Positions 14,651 to 21,894 of a stretch of DNA of 33,988 nt are shown here, one piece after another; within the stretch, counting starts at the first letter, position 1, and each line of letters begins with the position of its first letter. The notes beneath the pieces are model-generated. The model was given only the letters and a program-made list of their open reading frames with translations, was not told the DNA's origin and did not search any database. The stretch spans positions 1 to 33,988 of the forward strand of contig MNEX01000221.1 in NCBI GenBank assembly GCA_001917905.1. The letters run 5' to 3'. The position numbers and the translations under genes were made by a program. Source of the stretch: Acidobacteria bacterium 13_1_40CM_65_14 (GTDB taxonomy: Bacteria; Acidobacteriota; Vicinamibacteria; Vicinamibacterales; CAVVIG01).

Positions 14651-16492
14651 ATGCTGCGACGAATCACGCTCGTCGTCGGCATCGCCGCCGCGCTGTGGGG
14701 ATTCCTGATCCTTCTGGCGCACGGCGGACAAGTTCAGTTCCTCGGACTGAAGCTGTCGTCGTGGCATCCTCTTCTGCTGTTCTGGGGCGGCGTCGCGATC
14801 CTCGCGGTCTACGCATGGATGTGGCCGCCCGCGGTCGGCCGTCACGTCGCGTTGTTGTCAACGCGACAGGCGGCGGCCGCGACCGCCATCGTCGCGATTC
14901 TTGCGAGCGCCGCGTCGGTCCATTGGGGATCGACCGTCGCCGGCGGCGCCGATTCGTACGGCTATCTGAGCCAGGCCGGGTTGTGGCGGCAAGGCGAGCT
15001 GCTGATTCGCGGCGACATCATCCGTCACTCGCCGTGGCCGCTAGCCATCGAAACATGGGCGCCGCTTGGCTATCGGCCGGCGGCCGGACGCATCGACGCC
15101 GTTGCGCCCCTTTACTCGCCGGGGCTGCCGCTCGTGATGGCGCTGTTTCAGCGCGTCTTCGGATACTGCGGCGCATTCTTCATCGTGCCGATCGCCACAG
15201 CCGCGGTCGTGGCGTTGACCTTCGTGCTCGGCCTGCGCGTCTTCCAGCGTCCGGCGCCGGCGTTCTGGGCCGCGCTGCTGGTGGCTGCCAGCCCGGTGTT
15301 TCTGTTTCAGTCGATGAATCCGATGACGGACGTGCCGGTGGTCGCCGCCTGGACGCTCGTTCTCGTGCTGGCGGTCGCTCACTGGCCGCTCGCCGCCGGC
15401 GTCGCGATGGCGCTCGCGCTGGCGATTCGGCCGAACCTCATCCTGGTTGCCGCGGCGGTGTTCGTCTGGACCGCGTTGACCGATTGGCGCGCGTGGCGAT
15501 TATCGATCGGGCGTGTGCCCACACGCACGCTGCGTCTGGCCATCGGCGTCGCGCCGGCAGTCATCGGGATCGCGTGGTTCAACAGTTACCTGTACGGTTC
15601 GCCGCTCGTCTCGGGCTACGGCAGCCTCGACTATCTATATTCCGTGAGTCACGGCTGGAAGAACGTGTCGCAGTTCACGACGCGGATGTTCGAAACGCAG
15701 ACGCCGATCGTGCTCGCGAGTGTGTTGTTCTTCGTCGCGCCGCGCTGGATGGGCGACGCGCGCATTCCGTTTCCGCGCCTGCTGTTCGGCGGCGTGATGC
15801 TGAGCGTTGCATTGTCCTACCTGTTTTACATCCCGTTCGAAGGATGGACGTATCTGCGGTTTCTGCTCCCGATGTGGCCCGTACTGATGTTGTCGACCGC
15901 ATTGGCGCTCGACGCGGCGAGCCGGCGGTGGACATCGATGACATCGATTCAAGGGACCGCGGGCGCGTTTCCTCAGCTGCTCGTACTCGCGTGCGTCGCG
16001 CTCGCCGTCTGGCGCGGCGTCGGGATCGCCGAAGATCGCGGGACGTTCGACCTGTGGCGAGGCGAACGGAAGTATGCGGACGTTGGCCGCTACCTGGCGG
16101 ATCACACCGACCCGCGCGCGGTGATCCTGAGTTTTCAACACTCCGGTTCCATCCGGCTCTACGCGGATCGATTGACGATGCGCTGGGACCAGCTCGACGT
16201 GGCATGGCTCGATCGGGCCGTCGAGTATCTCTCCTCCGCACGCCGACATCCGTACATCGTCGTCGACGGCGATGAAGCGCAGCTCTTCAGGCAGCTATTC
16301 GGGACGCTGAATCAGTTGGGTGGGCTCGATTGGACGCCGATGGCCGCGCTGCAGCATCCGCCTGTGATGATCTTCGATGCCGCCGATCGGCGTGCGCGAC
16401 ACACGGACATCATCGCCGAAAGCGGTCGAGGGTCCGCGGGCTGGCGATGCACTCCGCCTCAGCGTTGGCCCACACCTTTGCGAATGGAATAG
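14651..16492 (+). CDS. GT-C family membrane glycosyltransferase (ArnT/PMT-like)
   Basis: A 613-residue integral membrane protein with about ten to twelve hydrophobic helices in residues 1-440 and a soluble C-terminal domain of roughly 170 residues. The first periplasmic loop has GGADSYGYLSQA, the acidic D-S-Y motif shared by lipid-phosphate-sugar-dependent GT-C enzymes such as ArnT and PMT-like proteins. A further FQSMNPMTDVPVVAAW segment also fits this fold. It would move a sugar from a polyprenyl-phosphate carrier to an acceptor on the outer face of the inner membrane. Acceptor and sugar are unknown. The ATG at 14651 is four bases after the amidohydrolase stop. Its 3' end overlaps the convergent permease by 34 bases. 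Confidence 0.82.
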   Translation: MLRRITLVVGIAAALWGFLILLAHGGQVQFLGLKLSSWHPLLLFWGGVAILAVYAWMWPPAVGRHVALLSTRQAAAATAIVAILASAASVHWGSTVAGGADSYGYLSQAGLWRQGELLIRGDIIRHSPWPLAIETWAPLGYRPAAGRIDAVAPLYSPGLPLVMALFQRVFGYCGAFFIVPIATAAVVALTFVLGLRVFQRPAPAFWAALLVAASPVFLFQSMNPMTDVPVVAAWTLVLVLAVAHWPLAAGVAMALALAIRPNLILVAAAVFVWTALTDWRAWRLSIGRVPTRTLRLAIGVAPAVIGIAWFNSYLYGSPLVSGYGSLDYLYSVSHGWKNVSQFTTRMFETQTPIVLASVLFFVAPRWMGDARIPFPRLLFGGVMLSVALSYLFYIPFEGWTYLRFLLPMWPVLMLSTALALDAASRRWTSMTSIQGTAGAFPQLLVLACVALAVWRGVGIAEDRGTFDLWRGERKYADVGRYLADHTDPRAVILSFQHSGSIRLYADRLTMRWDQLDVAWLDRAVEYLSSARRHPYIVVDGDEAQLFRQLFGTLNQLGGLDWTPMAALQHPPVMIFDAADRRARHTDIIAESGRGSAGWRCTPPQRWPTPLRME

Positions 16493-17751
16493 AGCAGCGA
16501 CGCTGCGGCGAGGACGATGGCTTCGACGGCAAACTCGCGCCGGGTCGCGTTCGAGAGCAGCCACAGGATCACGGCGGCGGCCGCGATCGGAATCACCGGG
16601 CCACCCGGCACCGCAAACGGCGTCCCGTCGGCACGAATGTCCCGGCGCTGCAGCTCGACTGATGCCGCGACGCACATCAGGTAGAGCGTCAGCGCCGCGA
16701 CGTTCGCAAGCACCGCGAGCTGCGTGAAGCTGCTGCTGATGGCGAGCGTCGCCACCACGCACGCATAGACGACGATGGCGACGTACGGCGTGTGATAGGC
16801 CGGATGCACGCGCGTCATCGCGGCCGGCAGGACGCCGGCGCGGCCGAAGGCATACCACGCACGCGGACTGCCGAGCATATCGCCCGACACGTAGCCGAAC
16901 ATCGACACGATGGCGCCGACCAGCACGAGCAGCCGGCCGCCAGAGCCGAGCACGCGCGCGGCCGCCTCGGCCAGTGGAGCAGCGGCATACGTCGACATCG
17001 ACGGCCCCAGCAGGCCCTGCGCCGTCGTCTGAATCAGCAGATAGAGCGTCGTCGTGATCGCGAGCGCGAGGAACAGCGCCCGCGGCACCGTGCGCGCGGG
17101 ATCGCGAATCTCACCGCTTGGCACGAGCGCGATCTCGACGCCGACGAACGCGAAGATCAGGACGATCGCGGTTCGGCCGATCTGCGATATCGCCGGCATC
17201 GACGGCCACCGCAGATAGTCCGGGTTCACCGCCCAGATGCCGGCGGCGACGAAGACGACGAGCGGCAGCAGCTTGGCCACCGTCATCACCTCGATGACGC
17301 GAGCGCCCGGCTTCACACCGCGTACGTTGATCGCCGCGAGGCCGCCGAAGAGCGCGATCAACAGCAGCGCCCGCATCGGCGGCGCGTTGGCCCCACGCCA
17401 GACGGCGCCGACCGATCCGGCGAACGCGCTCGCCACCGACGCCACTGCGAATGCGGCCATCAGCGCGTAGAGCACGCCGGCGAGGAAGCCGACGAACGGT
17501 CCGAACGCCACCTCGACATACGCGTAGAGTCCGCCGGTCAGCGAGACGCGGCTGCCGGCCGACGCGAAGCAGCAGACGATGAGCGCCATGAGCACGGCGC
17601 ACACGATGTAGGCGAGCGGCGCGGCGGGGCCGAGCGTCGCCGCGGCCGCGGCCGGCAGCACGAAGATACCCGCGCCGATCGTGACGTTGATGATGCTGGC
17701 CGTCAGTTGGCGGACGCCGAGCGCGCGCACGAAGCCGGAGTCGGATCGCAT
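16459..17751 (-). CDS. APC-family amino acid permease
   Basis: A 430-residue amino acid/polyamine/organocation transporter with twelve predicted helices. TM1 carries TASIINVTIGAGIFVLPAA, the unwound GxG-type substrate-binding break of LeuT-fold APC proteins; TM6 has the IFAFVGVEIALVPSGEIRDP motif, and the central SMFGYVSGDMLGSPRAWYAF loop is typical. It would import an amino acid with protons. The ATG at 17751 puts the first conserved residues (RALGVRQLTA) at the usual place; a longer frame to 17817 adds only unlikely residues. It is divergent from the YciF-fusion gene with 86 bases between them. Confidence 0.92.
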   Translation of the reverse strand: MRSDSGFVRALGVRQLTASIINVTIGAGIFVLPAAAAATLGPAAPLAYIVCAVLMALIVCCFASAGSRVSLTGGLYAYVEVAFGPFVGFLAGVLYALMAAFAVASVASAFAGSVGAVWRGANAPPMRALLLIALFGGLAAINVRGVKPGARVIEVMTVAKLLPLVVFVAAGIWAVNPDYLRWPSMPAISQIGRTAIVLIFAFVGVEIALVPSGEIRDPARTVPRALFLALAITTTLYLLIQTTAQGLLGPSMSTYAAAPLAEAAARVLGSGGRLLVLVGAIVSMFGYVSGDMLGSPRAWYAFGRAGVLPAAMTRVHPAYHTPYVAIVVYACVVATLAISSSFTQLAVLANVAALTLYLMCVAASVELQRRDIRADGTPFAVPGGPVIPIAAAAVILWLLSNATRREFAVEAIVLAAASLLYSIRKGVGQR

Positions 17752-17821
17752 TGCGCGGAAACTGTACCTCAGCCGCGTGTGAGGCACAGCACTTGCGTAA
17801 TTGCACCTAAATGCCAACCCC

Positions 17822-17828
17822 CAGGAGA
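17822..17828 (+). promoter_or_regulatory. Ribosome-binding site of the YciF-PRC gene
   Basis: CAGGAGA lies nine bases ahead of the ATG at 17838 and decides for that start over the upstream in-frame codon at 17811. Confidence 0.6.
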
Positions 17829-17837
17829 GTCCAGGCT

Positions 17838-18953
17838 ATGACCATTGGATCGCTGAAAGATCTCTACATCGACGAGCTCAGCGACCTGTACGACGCCGAA
17901 ACCCAGATGATTCGAGAGCTGCCCCGCTTTGCGGAGGCCGCACGCGCGCCAGAATTGCGGGACGCGCTGAAGAAGCACTGCGAGGAGTCGCGTCTCCACC
18001 TCGAGCGTCTCGAACTGATTTTCACGCACTGGGGCGAGCGGCGGCGGCAGAAACCATGTGCGGGCCTGTCAGGTATTGTTCAAGAAGCAGACGAACGTCT
18101 GAATCAAGAAGCGACAGATGATGCACGCGACGCGGCGATCATCGGCGTCGCGCAGCGCATCGAGCACTACGAAATGGCGGCGTACGGGTGCGCGCGCACC
18201 TACGCGCGCCGGCTCAACCGGGCCGACGAAGCGCGGCTGTTGCAGGAGACGCTCGACGAAGAAGGACGCGCGGATCGCAAGCTCACCGAGATCGCCGAGG
18301 CCCACATCAACGATGACGCGCGGACGGAAGCCGATCTGGCCGCACCGCGCGCGAGCGGCGGTCTGCGTTATCTCGAGGCGAGCGATGCGGTGATGGGACC
18401 TGGCGTCTGGGAGCGGCTGCCGATCCGCAACGACGCCGACGAGGAGCTCGGCGCGCTCGAGGGCCTCGTCGTCGACAGCGTCATTCAGCATCCACGCTAC
18501 ATCGTCGTCGACTCGGGCAGCCTGTTCGTGCATCGCCGGTACCTCCTGCCGTTCGACGGCGTCCGCCTCGACGAGAGCGCGCGCGTGCTGCGCGTGAACA
18601 TCGACAAGGACGTCGCCAGCCGGTACCCGTCGTTCGATCGCGACGCCTTCAGGGCGATGAGCGACGCCGAGAAGCGGGCGTACGAACAGCGCCTGTTCGA
18701 CTTCTTCCCGCACGAACGCGGTGTGCTCGCGCCCGTGGAGCCGACGGCGTCGAATGTGCCGGAGTGGCTGATCAAGGGCACCTGGATCACCGTGCCGCCG
18801 GAGCAGGCCAGCCGCTTGAACGACACGACGCGCAGCTTCGCGAACGAGTTCGTCCCGAACCGCGAGCAGATGGTGGCGAAGGACCGCGACGACGCGCGTC
18901 CCTTCAAGCCGGAGGATCTGCCGACGCCGCCGCCCGGCGACAAGCTCCGCTGA
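17838..18953 (+). CDS. YciF-like ferritin-fold (DUF892) and PRC-barrel fusion
   Basis: A 371-residue fusion. Residues 1-165 are a DUF892/YciE-YciF ferritin-like four-helix bundle: LKDLYIDELSDLYDAETQMI, then HCEESRLHLERLELIF, QRIEHYEMAAYGCARTYAR and LLQETLDEEGRADRKLTEIAE, with Glu/His ligands at the usual di-iron positions. Residues about 190-280 form a PRC-barrel (LGALEGLVVDSVIQHPRYIVV, RRYLLPFDGVRL), followed by YPSFDRDAFRAMSDAEK as in the protein at 9572-10135. The C-terminal tail is charged and Pro-rich. YciF-type proteins are stress-induced, so an osmotic or oxidative stress role is the likeliest guess. The fusion order is unusual to me. The gene ends just before a repeat cluster. Confidence 0.87.
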   Translation: MTIGSLKDLYIDELSDLYDAETQMIRELPRFAEAARAPELRDALKKHCEESRLHLERLELIFTHWGERRRQKPCAGLSGIVQEADERLNQEATDDARDAAIIGVAQRIEHYEMAAYGCARTYARRLNRADEARLLQETLDEEGRADRKLTEIAEAHINDDARTEADLAAPRASGGLRYLEASDAVMGPGVWERLPIRNDADEELGALEGLVVDSVIQHPRYIVVDSGSLFVHRRYLLPFDGVRLDESARVLRVNIDKDVASRYPSFDRDAFRAMSDAEKRAYEQRLFDFFPHERGVLAPVEPTASNVPEWLIKGTWITVPPEQASRLNDTTRSFANEFVPNREQMVAKDRDDARPFKPEDLPTPPPGDKLR

Positions 18954-18958
18954 TCGCG

Positions 18959-19027
18959 CATCGCGTAATTGGGTAATCTGGTAATCGGGTAATTTACCCA
19001 ATTACCCAATTACCCGATCACCCGATG
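18959..19027. repeat. Palindromic array of GGGTAATCG units (copy 3)
   Basis: Almost perfect large palindrome: the left arm runs CATCGCGTAATTGGGTAATC onwards and the reverse complement of the right arm runs CATCGGGTGATCGGGTAATT onwards, meeting at a central AATTTAC. It follows the YciF-PRC stop by five bases, the same post-stop position as copies 1 and 2. Confidence 0.85.
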
Positions 19028-19069
19028 GTCCATGTCCTTGCCGCCGTCCCGATCCTCGTCCCCCTGTTA

Positions 19070-19124
19070 CTCGCGTAGGGGCGGGTCTCTAGACCGTCTC
19101 TAGATCCCCCGCCGCGGGACGGAT
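19070..19124. repeat. GGGGCGGGTCTCTAGA palindrome, outer layer around the second 129-bp element
   Basis: GGCGGGTCTCTAGA pairs imperfectly with the downstream TCTAGATCCCCCGCC. Flanking GTAGGGG (19075) and GGGACGG (19116) are matched by CCGTCCC and CCCCTAC on the far side of the 129-bp element (19255-19264), so several palindromes are stacked around one axis. Confidence 0.6.
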
Positions 19125-19253
19125 TAAAGAGCTTGTGAAAGAATCACGTTGAACGCAAAGATCGCAAAGCGCGCAACGCATCTTTTCGAAAGATTCTTCC
19201 GTTGCGGTCTTAGCGGCCTTTGCGTTGACGTGATTTCTGCACATCCTCTAAAG
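19125..19253. mobile_element. 129-bp MITE/REP-like palindromic element, copy 2
   Basis: Nearly identical to 8766-8893, with a handful of substitutions and a one-base indel. One pair of changes is compensatory: left GCAAAG became GCAACG while right CTTTGC became CGTTGC, so the stem is kept. Here the element lies in a true gap between genes, with no coding overlap. Confidence 0.8.
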
Positions 19254-19278
19254 GCCGTCCCCTACCGGTGTAACGCGG

Positions 19279-19686
19279 TCACGCGATCCCGAGCACCGCG
19301 TTGAAGTAGCCGACCAGGTGCTTCCAGGCGAGGTAGTAGACCGCCATCGCGAGCGGCGCGAACACGGCGACCAGCGGCGGCGTGATAGCGTCGATGGCGA
19401 ATACCCGGGCCAGCAGCCAACCGAGCGGAATCAGAATGAGCGGCAGCAGCGCGCCGTGCGCGCCGATCGGCCATCGCCGGTCGCCGCCAATCGCGAGGTG
19501 CAGCATGTTCCACACGCCCCACAGGTTGGGCACCACGGCCATCGGGAACATGATCACGCGCTCGATCGGAATCGGCACGTTGTAGACGTACCGCGCGATG
19601 ACGAACGCGGTGGCACCGAAGAGGAGCGCCACCGTCGGCACGACGATCCCCGCCATGTACGCGCGCAGGAATGGATGTGTCTTCAT
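19279..19686 (-). CDS. Small multi-pass membrane protein, unknown
   Basis: A 135-residue protein with four hydrophobic segments: IVVPTVALLFGATAFVIARY, VIMFPMAVVPNLWGVWNML, GALLPLILIPLGWLLARVFA and a final PLVAVFAPLAMAVYYLAW. I do not recognise a named family with certainty. Its ATG overlaps the stop of the tiny upstream protein by four bases (ATGA), so the pair is translationally coupled and lies at the end of the sigma factor unit. A membrane target or regulator partner of that sigma factor is possible but not shown. Confidence 0.75.
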   Translation of the reverse strand: MKTHPFLRAYMAGIVVPTVALLFGATAFVIARYVYNVPIPIERVIMFPMAVVPNLWGVWNMLHLAIGGDRRWPIGAHGALLPLILIPLGWLLARVFAIDAITPPLVAVFAPLAMAVYYLAWKHLVGYFNAVLGIA

Positions 19687-19895
19687 AAGTGATACAACAG
19701 GCTCAGCAGCATGTCCGGAAACAGGAACGAGAGCAGGACGATCGCCGCGAGCAGCAGCAGGTCCCACCGCGACGGCGACGGCCGCGCCGCCGTGAGCCGC
19801 TCGTGCATCCGCGGCCACAGATCGTGATCCAGCTCCGGAAACGTCTCCGCGTCGACGGCGTTTTTGATCATCTCTTGCCATTCACGATCGGTCAT
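19683..19895 (-). CDS. Tiny single-helix membrane protein next to ECF sigma factor
   Basis: A 70-residue protein starting MTDREWQEMIKNAVDAE, with an acidic, helical cytoplasmic half and one C-terminal transmembrane helix (WDLLLLAAIVLLSFLF). Its start lies inside the 3' end of the sigma gene (14-base overlap; an earlier in-frame ATG at 19907 gives 26), and its stop overlaps the next start by four bases. The topology (soluble N-half, one helix) and position directly after an ECF sigma gene suggest a minimal anti-sigma factor, but it has no zinc-finger Cys/His motif, so this is inference from context. Confidence 0.7.
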   Translation of the reverse strand: MTDREWQEMIKNAVDAETFPELDHDLWPRMHERLTAARPSPSRWDLLLLAAIVLLSFLFPDMLLSLLYHL

Positions 19896-20409
19896 GTTTC
19901 CACTCATCCAGGTCCTGCCGGAGCTGTCGTGTCGCGCGGAACACGCGCGACTTCACCGCGCCCTGCGAGACGCCGAGCAACTCGGCGATCTCCTGATAGG
20001 GCCGCTCGTCGACCAGCGCAAGCCGCGCGGTCACGCGCAGCGTCGCCGGCAGATTCAGGAATGCCCGGACGATCGAACGCTGGGCGTCGTGATCGGGCGC
20101 AGGTGCGGCCGCAAAGTCTGCATCGTCGATCGGCGTGAGGCGCGCCCGGTCCCTGCCCGCGCGTTTCAAATGGTCCAGGGCGACGTTGATGGCGATCCGC
20201 CGGACCCACGCGCCGAAGCTTCGCGAGGGATCGAAGCGCGCGCGGCTGCGATACACACGCCAGAACGTCTCGACGGTCAGGTCTTCAGCCGCCGACGGGT
20301 CGTGGACCAGCCGCACGATCCAGCCGTACACCTCGCGCTGGTGTTCGCGAAACAGGGCCTCGAACGCCGCTTCGTCTCCGGCGACAAAGGCGCGCAATCG
20401 AGGGTCCAT
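19882..20409 (-). CDS. ECF-type RNA polymerase sigma factor
   Basis: A 175-residue extracytoplasmic-function sigma factor. Region 2 runs from residue 8 to about 80 (DEAAFEALFREHQREVYGWI, then AAEDLTVETFWRVYR and SFGAWVRRIAINVALDHLKR), which melts and reads the -10 element; region 4 covers about 110-165 (RLALVDERPYQEIAELLGVS, QGAVKSRVFRATRQLRQDL), the helix-turn-helix reading the -35 element. No region 1 or 3 is present, as expected for the ECF group. It lies 34 bases after the amine oxidase gene and overlaps the tiny membrane protein, so these may share a transcript. Confidence 0.95.
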   Translation of the reverse strand: MDPRLRAFVAGDEAAFEALFREHQREVYGWIVRLVHDPSAAEDLTVETFWRVYRSRARFDPSRSFGAWVRRIAINVALDHLKRAGRDRARLTPIDDADFAAAPAPDHDAQRSIVRAFLNLPATLRVTARLALVDERPYQEIAELLGVSQGAVKSRVFRATRQLRQDLDEWKHDRS

Positions 20410-20443
20410 CTACCCGTCTTACCGGCTGGGTGACGAAAAGGTT

Positions 20444-21787
20444 CTACGGCTGGTGGACCGCGGCGATTTCCGCGGCGGCGCGCCGTCCGCTCTCGATCGC
20501 GCCGTTCATGTAGCCCTGCCACTTGACGCTCGTGTGCTCGCCCGCGAAGAAGACGCGGCCGAAGGGGCGCGCCAGCCACGCGCGCAGCGCCGGGTCGAAG
20601 GCGGGATCGAAGAAGGCGTAGCCGCCGCGGGCCCAGGGATCGTGTTCCCACACGATTTGACGGGAGGCGAGCAGCTCCGCGTTCTTCGACCCCAGCCAGT
20701 CGAGCGCGTTCACCAGGCCCGCCGGTCCGTCCTTCGCGACGATCGCCTGCGTCGCGTCGCTGGCGCCGCCGCCGGCGAGCAGCGTCAGGATGCCCGCGCG
20801 TCCGCGCTGCTCTTCGTTGGCGTCCATCAGCGAGCCGAAGCCGAGCGGCGATCCAAACGCGCGCGGGCGTCCCGGCGCGCGCCAGAAACGCTTGGAGAAC
20901 TGCAGCAAGGTCTTGGTCGCCCGGCCGTACTTGAGACGCGCGAACGCGTCATGCTGCTGCGAGGGCAGCGACGGCGTGAACGGGATGCGGCGCACGATCG
21001 ACGCGGGCATGGTCACGATCACGTAGTCGCACGTGAGCTGCGACTGCGTCTGCGCGTGCTTGACCGACACGCGCACCGCCTTGCCGCGATGCGAGATGGC
21101 GACGACTTCCGTTTTCAGGCGCAGGCGGTTGCCGAGCGGGGCGGCGAGCGCGGCCGCCAATCGATCGTTGCCGCCGTCGATGCGGTACATGGCGCCTGGG
21201 GCAACGTCCTCAACGTCTTCAGAGGGCGCGAACTGATCGACGAGCGCGATGAGCGACAGCTCGTCGGGGTCGGCGAGAAAAAATCCGCGCAGGCCCGTCG
21301 CCGTCGCGCGCAGTTCTTCGTCGGCGTGCACCTGGTCGAGCCAGTTCGCGACGGAGCGGCGCGCCAGGTGCGTCGCGATCGGAGTATCCCAGCGGTGTTC
21401 GGCGAGCCGGTACGGCCGGCATGCCGGCTCGAGCTCGGTGCCGAGCCGCTCCCATCCCCGGCTGATCCCGCGGTACGCGAGGCGCGGGCGTCCGGCGTCA
21501 TCGAGGCGGACCAACCCGAAGCCGTCGCGAAGAATGCGCGTCAGCTTCAGTTTCAGCTCGCCGGCCACCTCGCGAATGGCGTCTTGATCCTCGTCGATCA
21601 AATCGCCGCCCGCTTCGGCGTGCTGCTGGTCGACGAAACCGTCGCGGATGGTCCAGACGCGGCCGCCGACGCGGTCGCGCGCGTCGGCGACGGTCACGGT
21701 AGCGCCCATCGCAGTCAGGTCGCGGGCCGCGGCCAGCCCCGAGAGTCCAGCGCCGGCGACGAGCACGGACACGCCGTCGAGAGACAT
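20444..21787 (-). CDS. FAD-dependent amine oxidase (monoamine-oxidase family)
   Basis: A 447-residue flavoprotein oxidising amines or related substrates. The N-terminal dinucleotide motif is VLVAGAGLSGLAAARDL followed by VTVADARDRVGGRVWT, the extended GG motif of monoamine oxidases; near the C-terminus is RVFFAGEHTSVKWQGYMNGA, the second FAD-binding signature with Glu and Ser/Thr contacts. No signal peptide is seen. The ATG at 21787 gives the dinucleotide motif at residue 11; an upstream ATG at 21823 would translate through a hairpin. It is the first gene of a reverse-strand run with the sigma factor, and divergent from the rhodanese gene. Confidence 0.93.
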   Translation of the reverse strand: MSLDGVSVLVAGAGLSGLAAARDLTAMGATVTVADARDRVGGRVWTIRDGFVDQQHAEAGGDLIDEDQDAIREVAGELKLKLTRILRDGFGLVRLDDAGRPRLAYRGISRGWERLGTELEPACRPYRLAEHRWDTPIATHLARRSVANWLDQVHADEELRATATGLRGFFLADPDELSLIALVDQFAPSEDVEDVAPGAMYRIDGGNDRLAAALAAPLGNRLRLKTEVVAISHRGKAVRVSVKHAQTQSQLTCDYVIVTMPASIVRRIPFTPSLPSQQHDAFARLKYGRATKTLLQFSKRFWRAPGRPRAFGSPLGFGSLMDANEEQRGRAGILTLLAGGGASDATQAIVAKDGPAGLVNALDWLGSKNAELLASRQIVWEHDPWARGGYAFFDPAFDPALRAWLARPFGRVFFAGEHTSVKWQGYMNGAIESGRRAAAEIAAVHQP

Positions 21788-21798
21788 CTTCTTAAATG

Positions 21799-21822
21799 TG
21801 CGTGGGGCCCCACCCCCACGCA
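21799..21822 (-). promoter_or_regulatory. GC-rich hairpin in the amine oxidase leader
   Basis: Perfect 9-base arms TGCGTGGGG and CCCCACGCA around a 6-base loop, placed 11 bases ahead of the ATG at 21787 and directly before the AAGAAG-like ribosome site. It could affect translation of the amine oxidase or insulate the two divergent genes. Confidence 0.45.
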
Positions 21823-21894
21823 CCCGTGCGTCGCGGCTTTTTCACCATGCTCACTCTAAATGCAAACCTGACGCGATGCGGCTAAACTTTCCGC

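Larger units (their letters stand above)
18954..19278. other. Gene-free gap made almost entirely of palindromic repeats
   Basis: This 325-base stretch contains the third GGTAATCG palindrome, the TCTAGA palindrome and the second 129-bp element. Between 19028 and 19069 I see only a Pro/Val-like GC-rich stretch with no gene. It separates a plus-strand gene from a convergent minus-strand operon end, so one or more of the hairpins may stop transcription from both sides. Confidence 0.7.

Noticed and set aside
12940-14682. 580-residue minus-strand frame
   Set aside because: Mirror of the amidohydrolase gene; His/Arg-rich nonsense and no ribosome site.
20135-21859. 574-residue plus-strand frame
   Set aside because: Antisense to the sigma factor and amine oxidase, both of which have clear family motifs.
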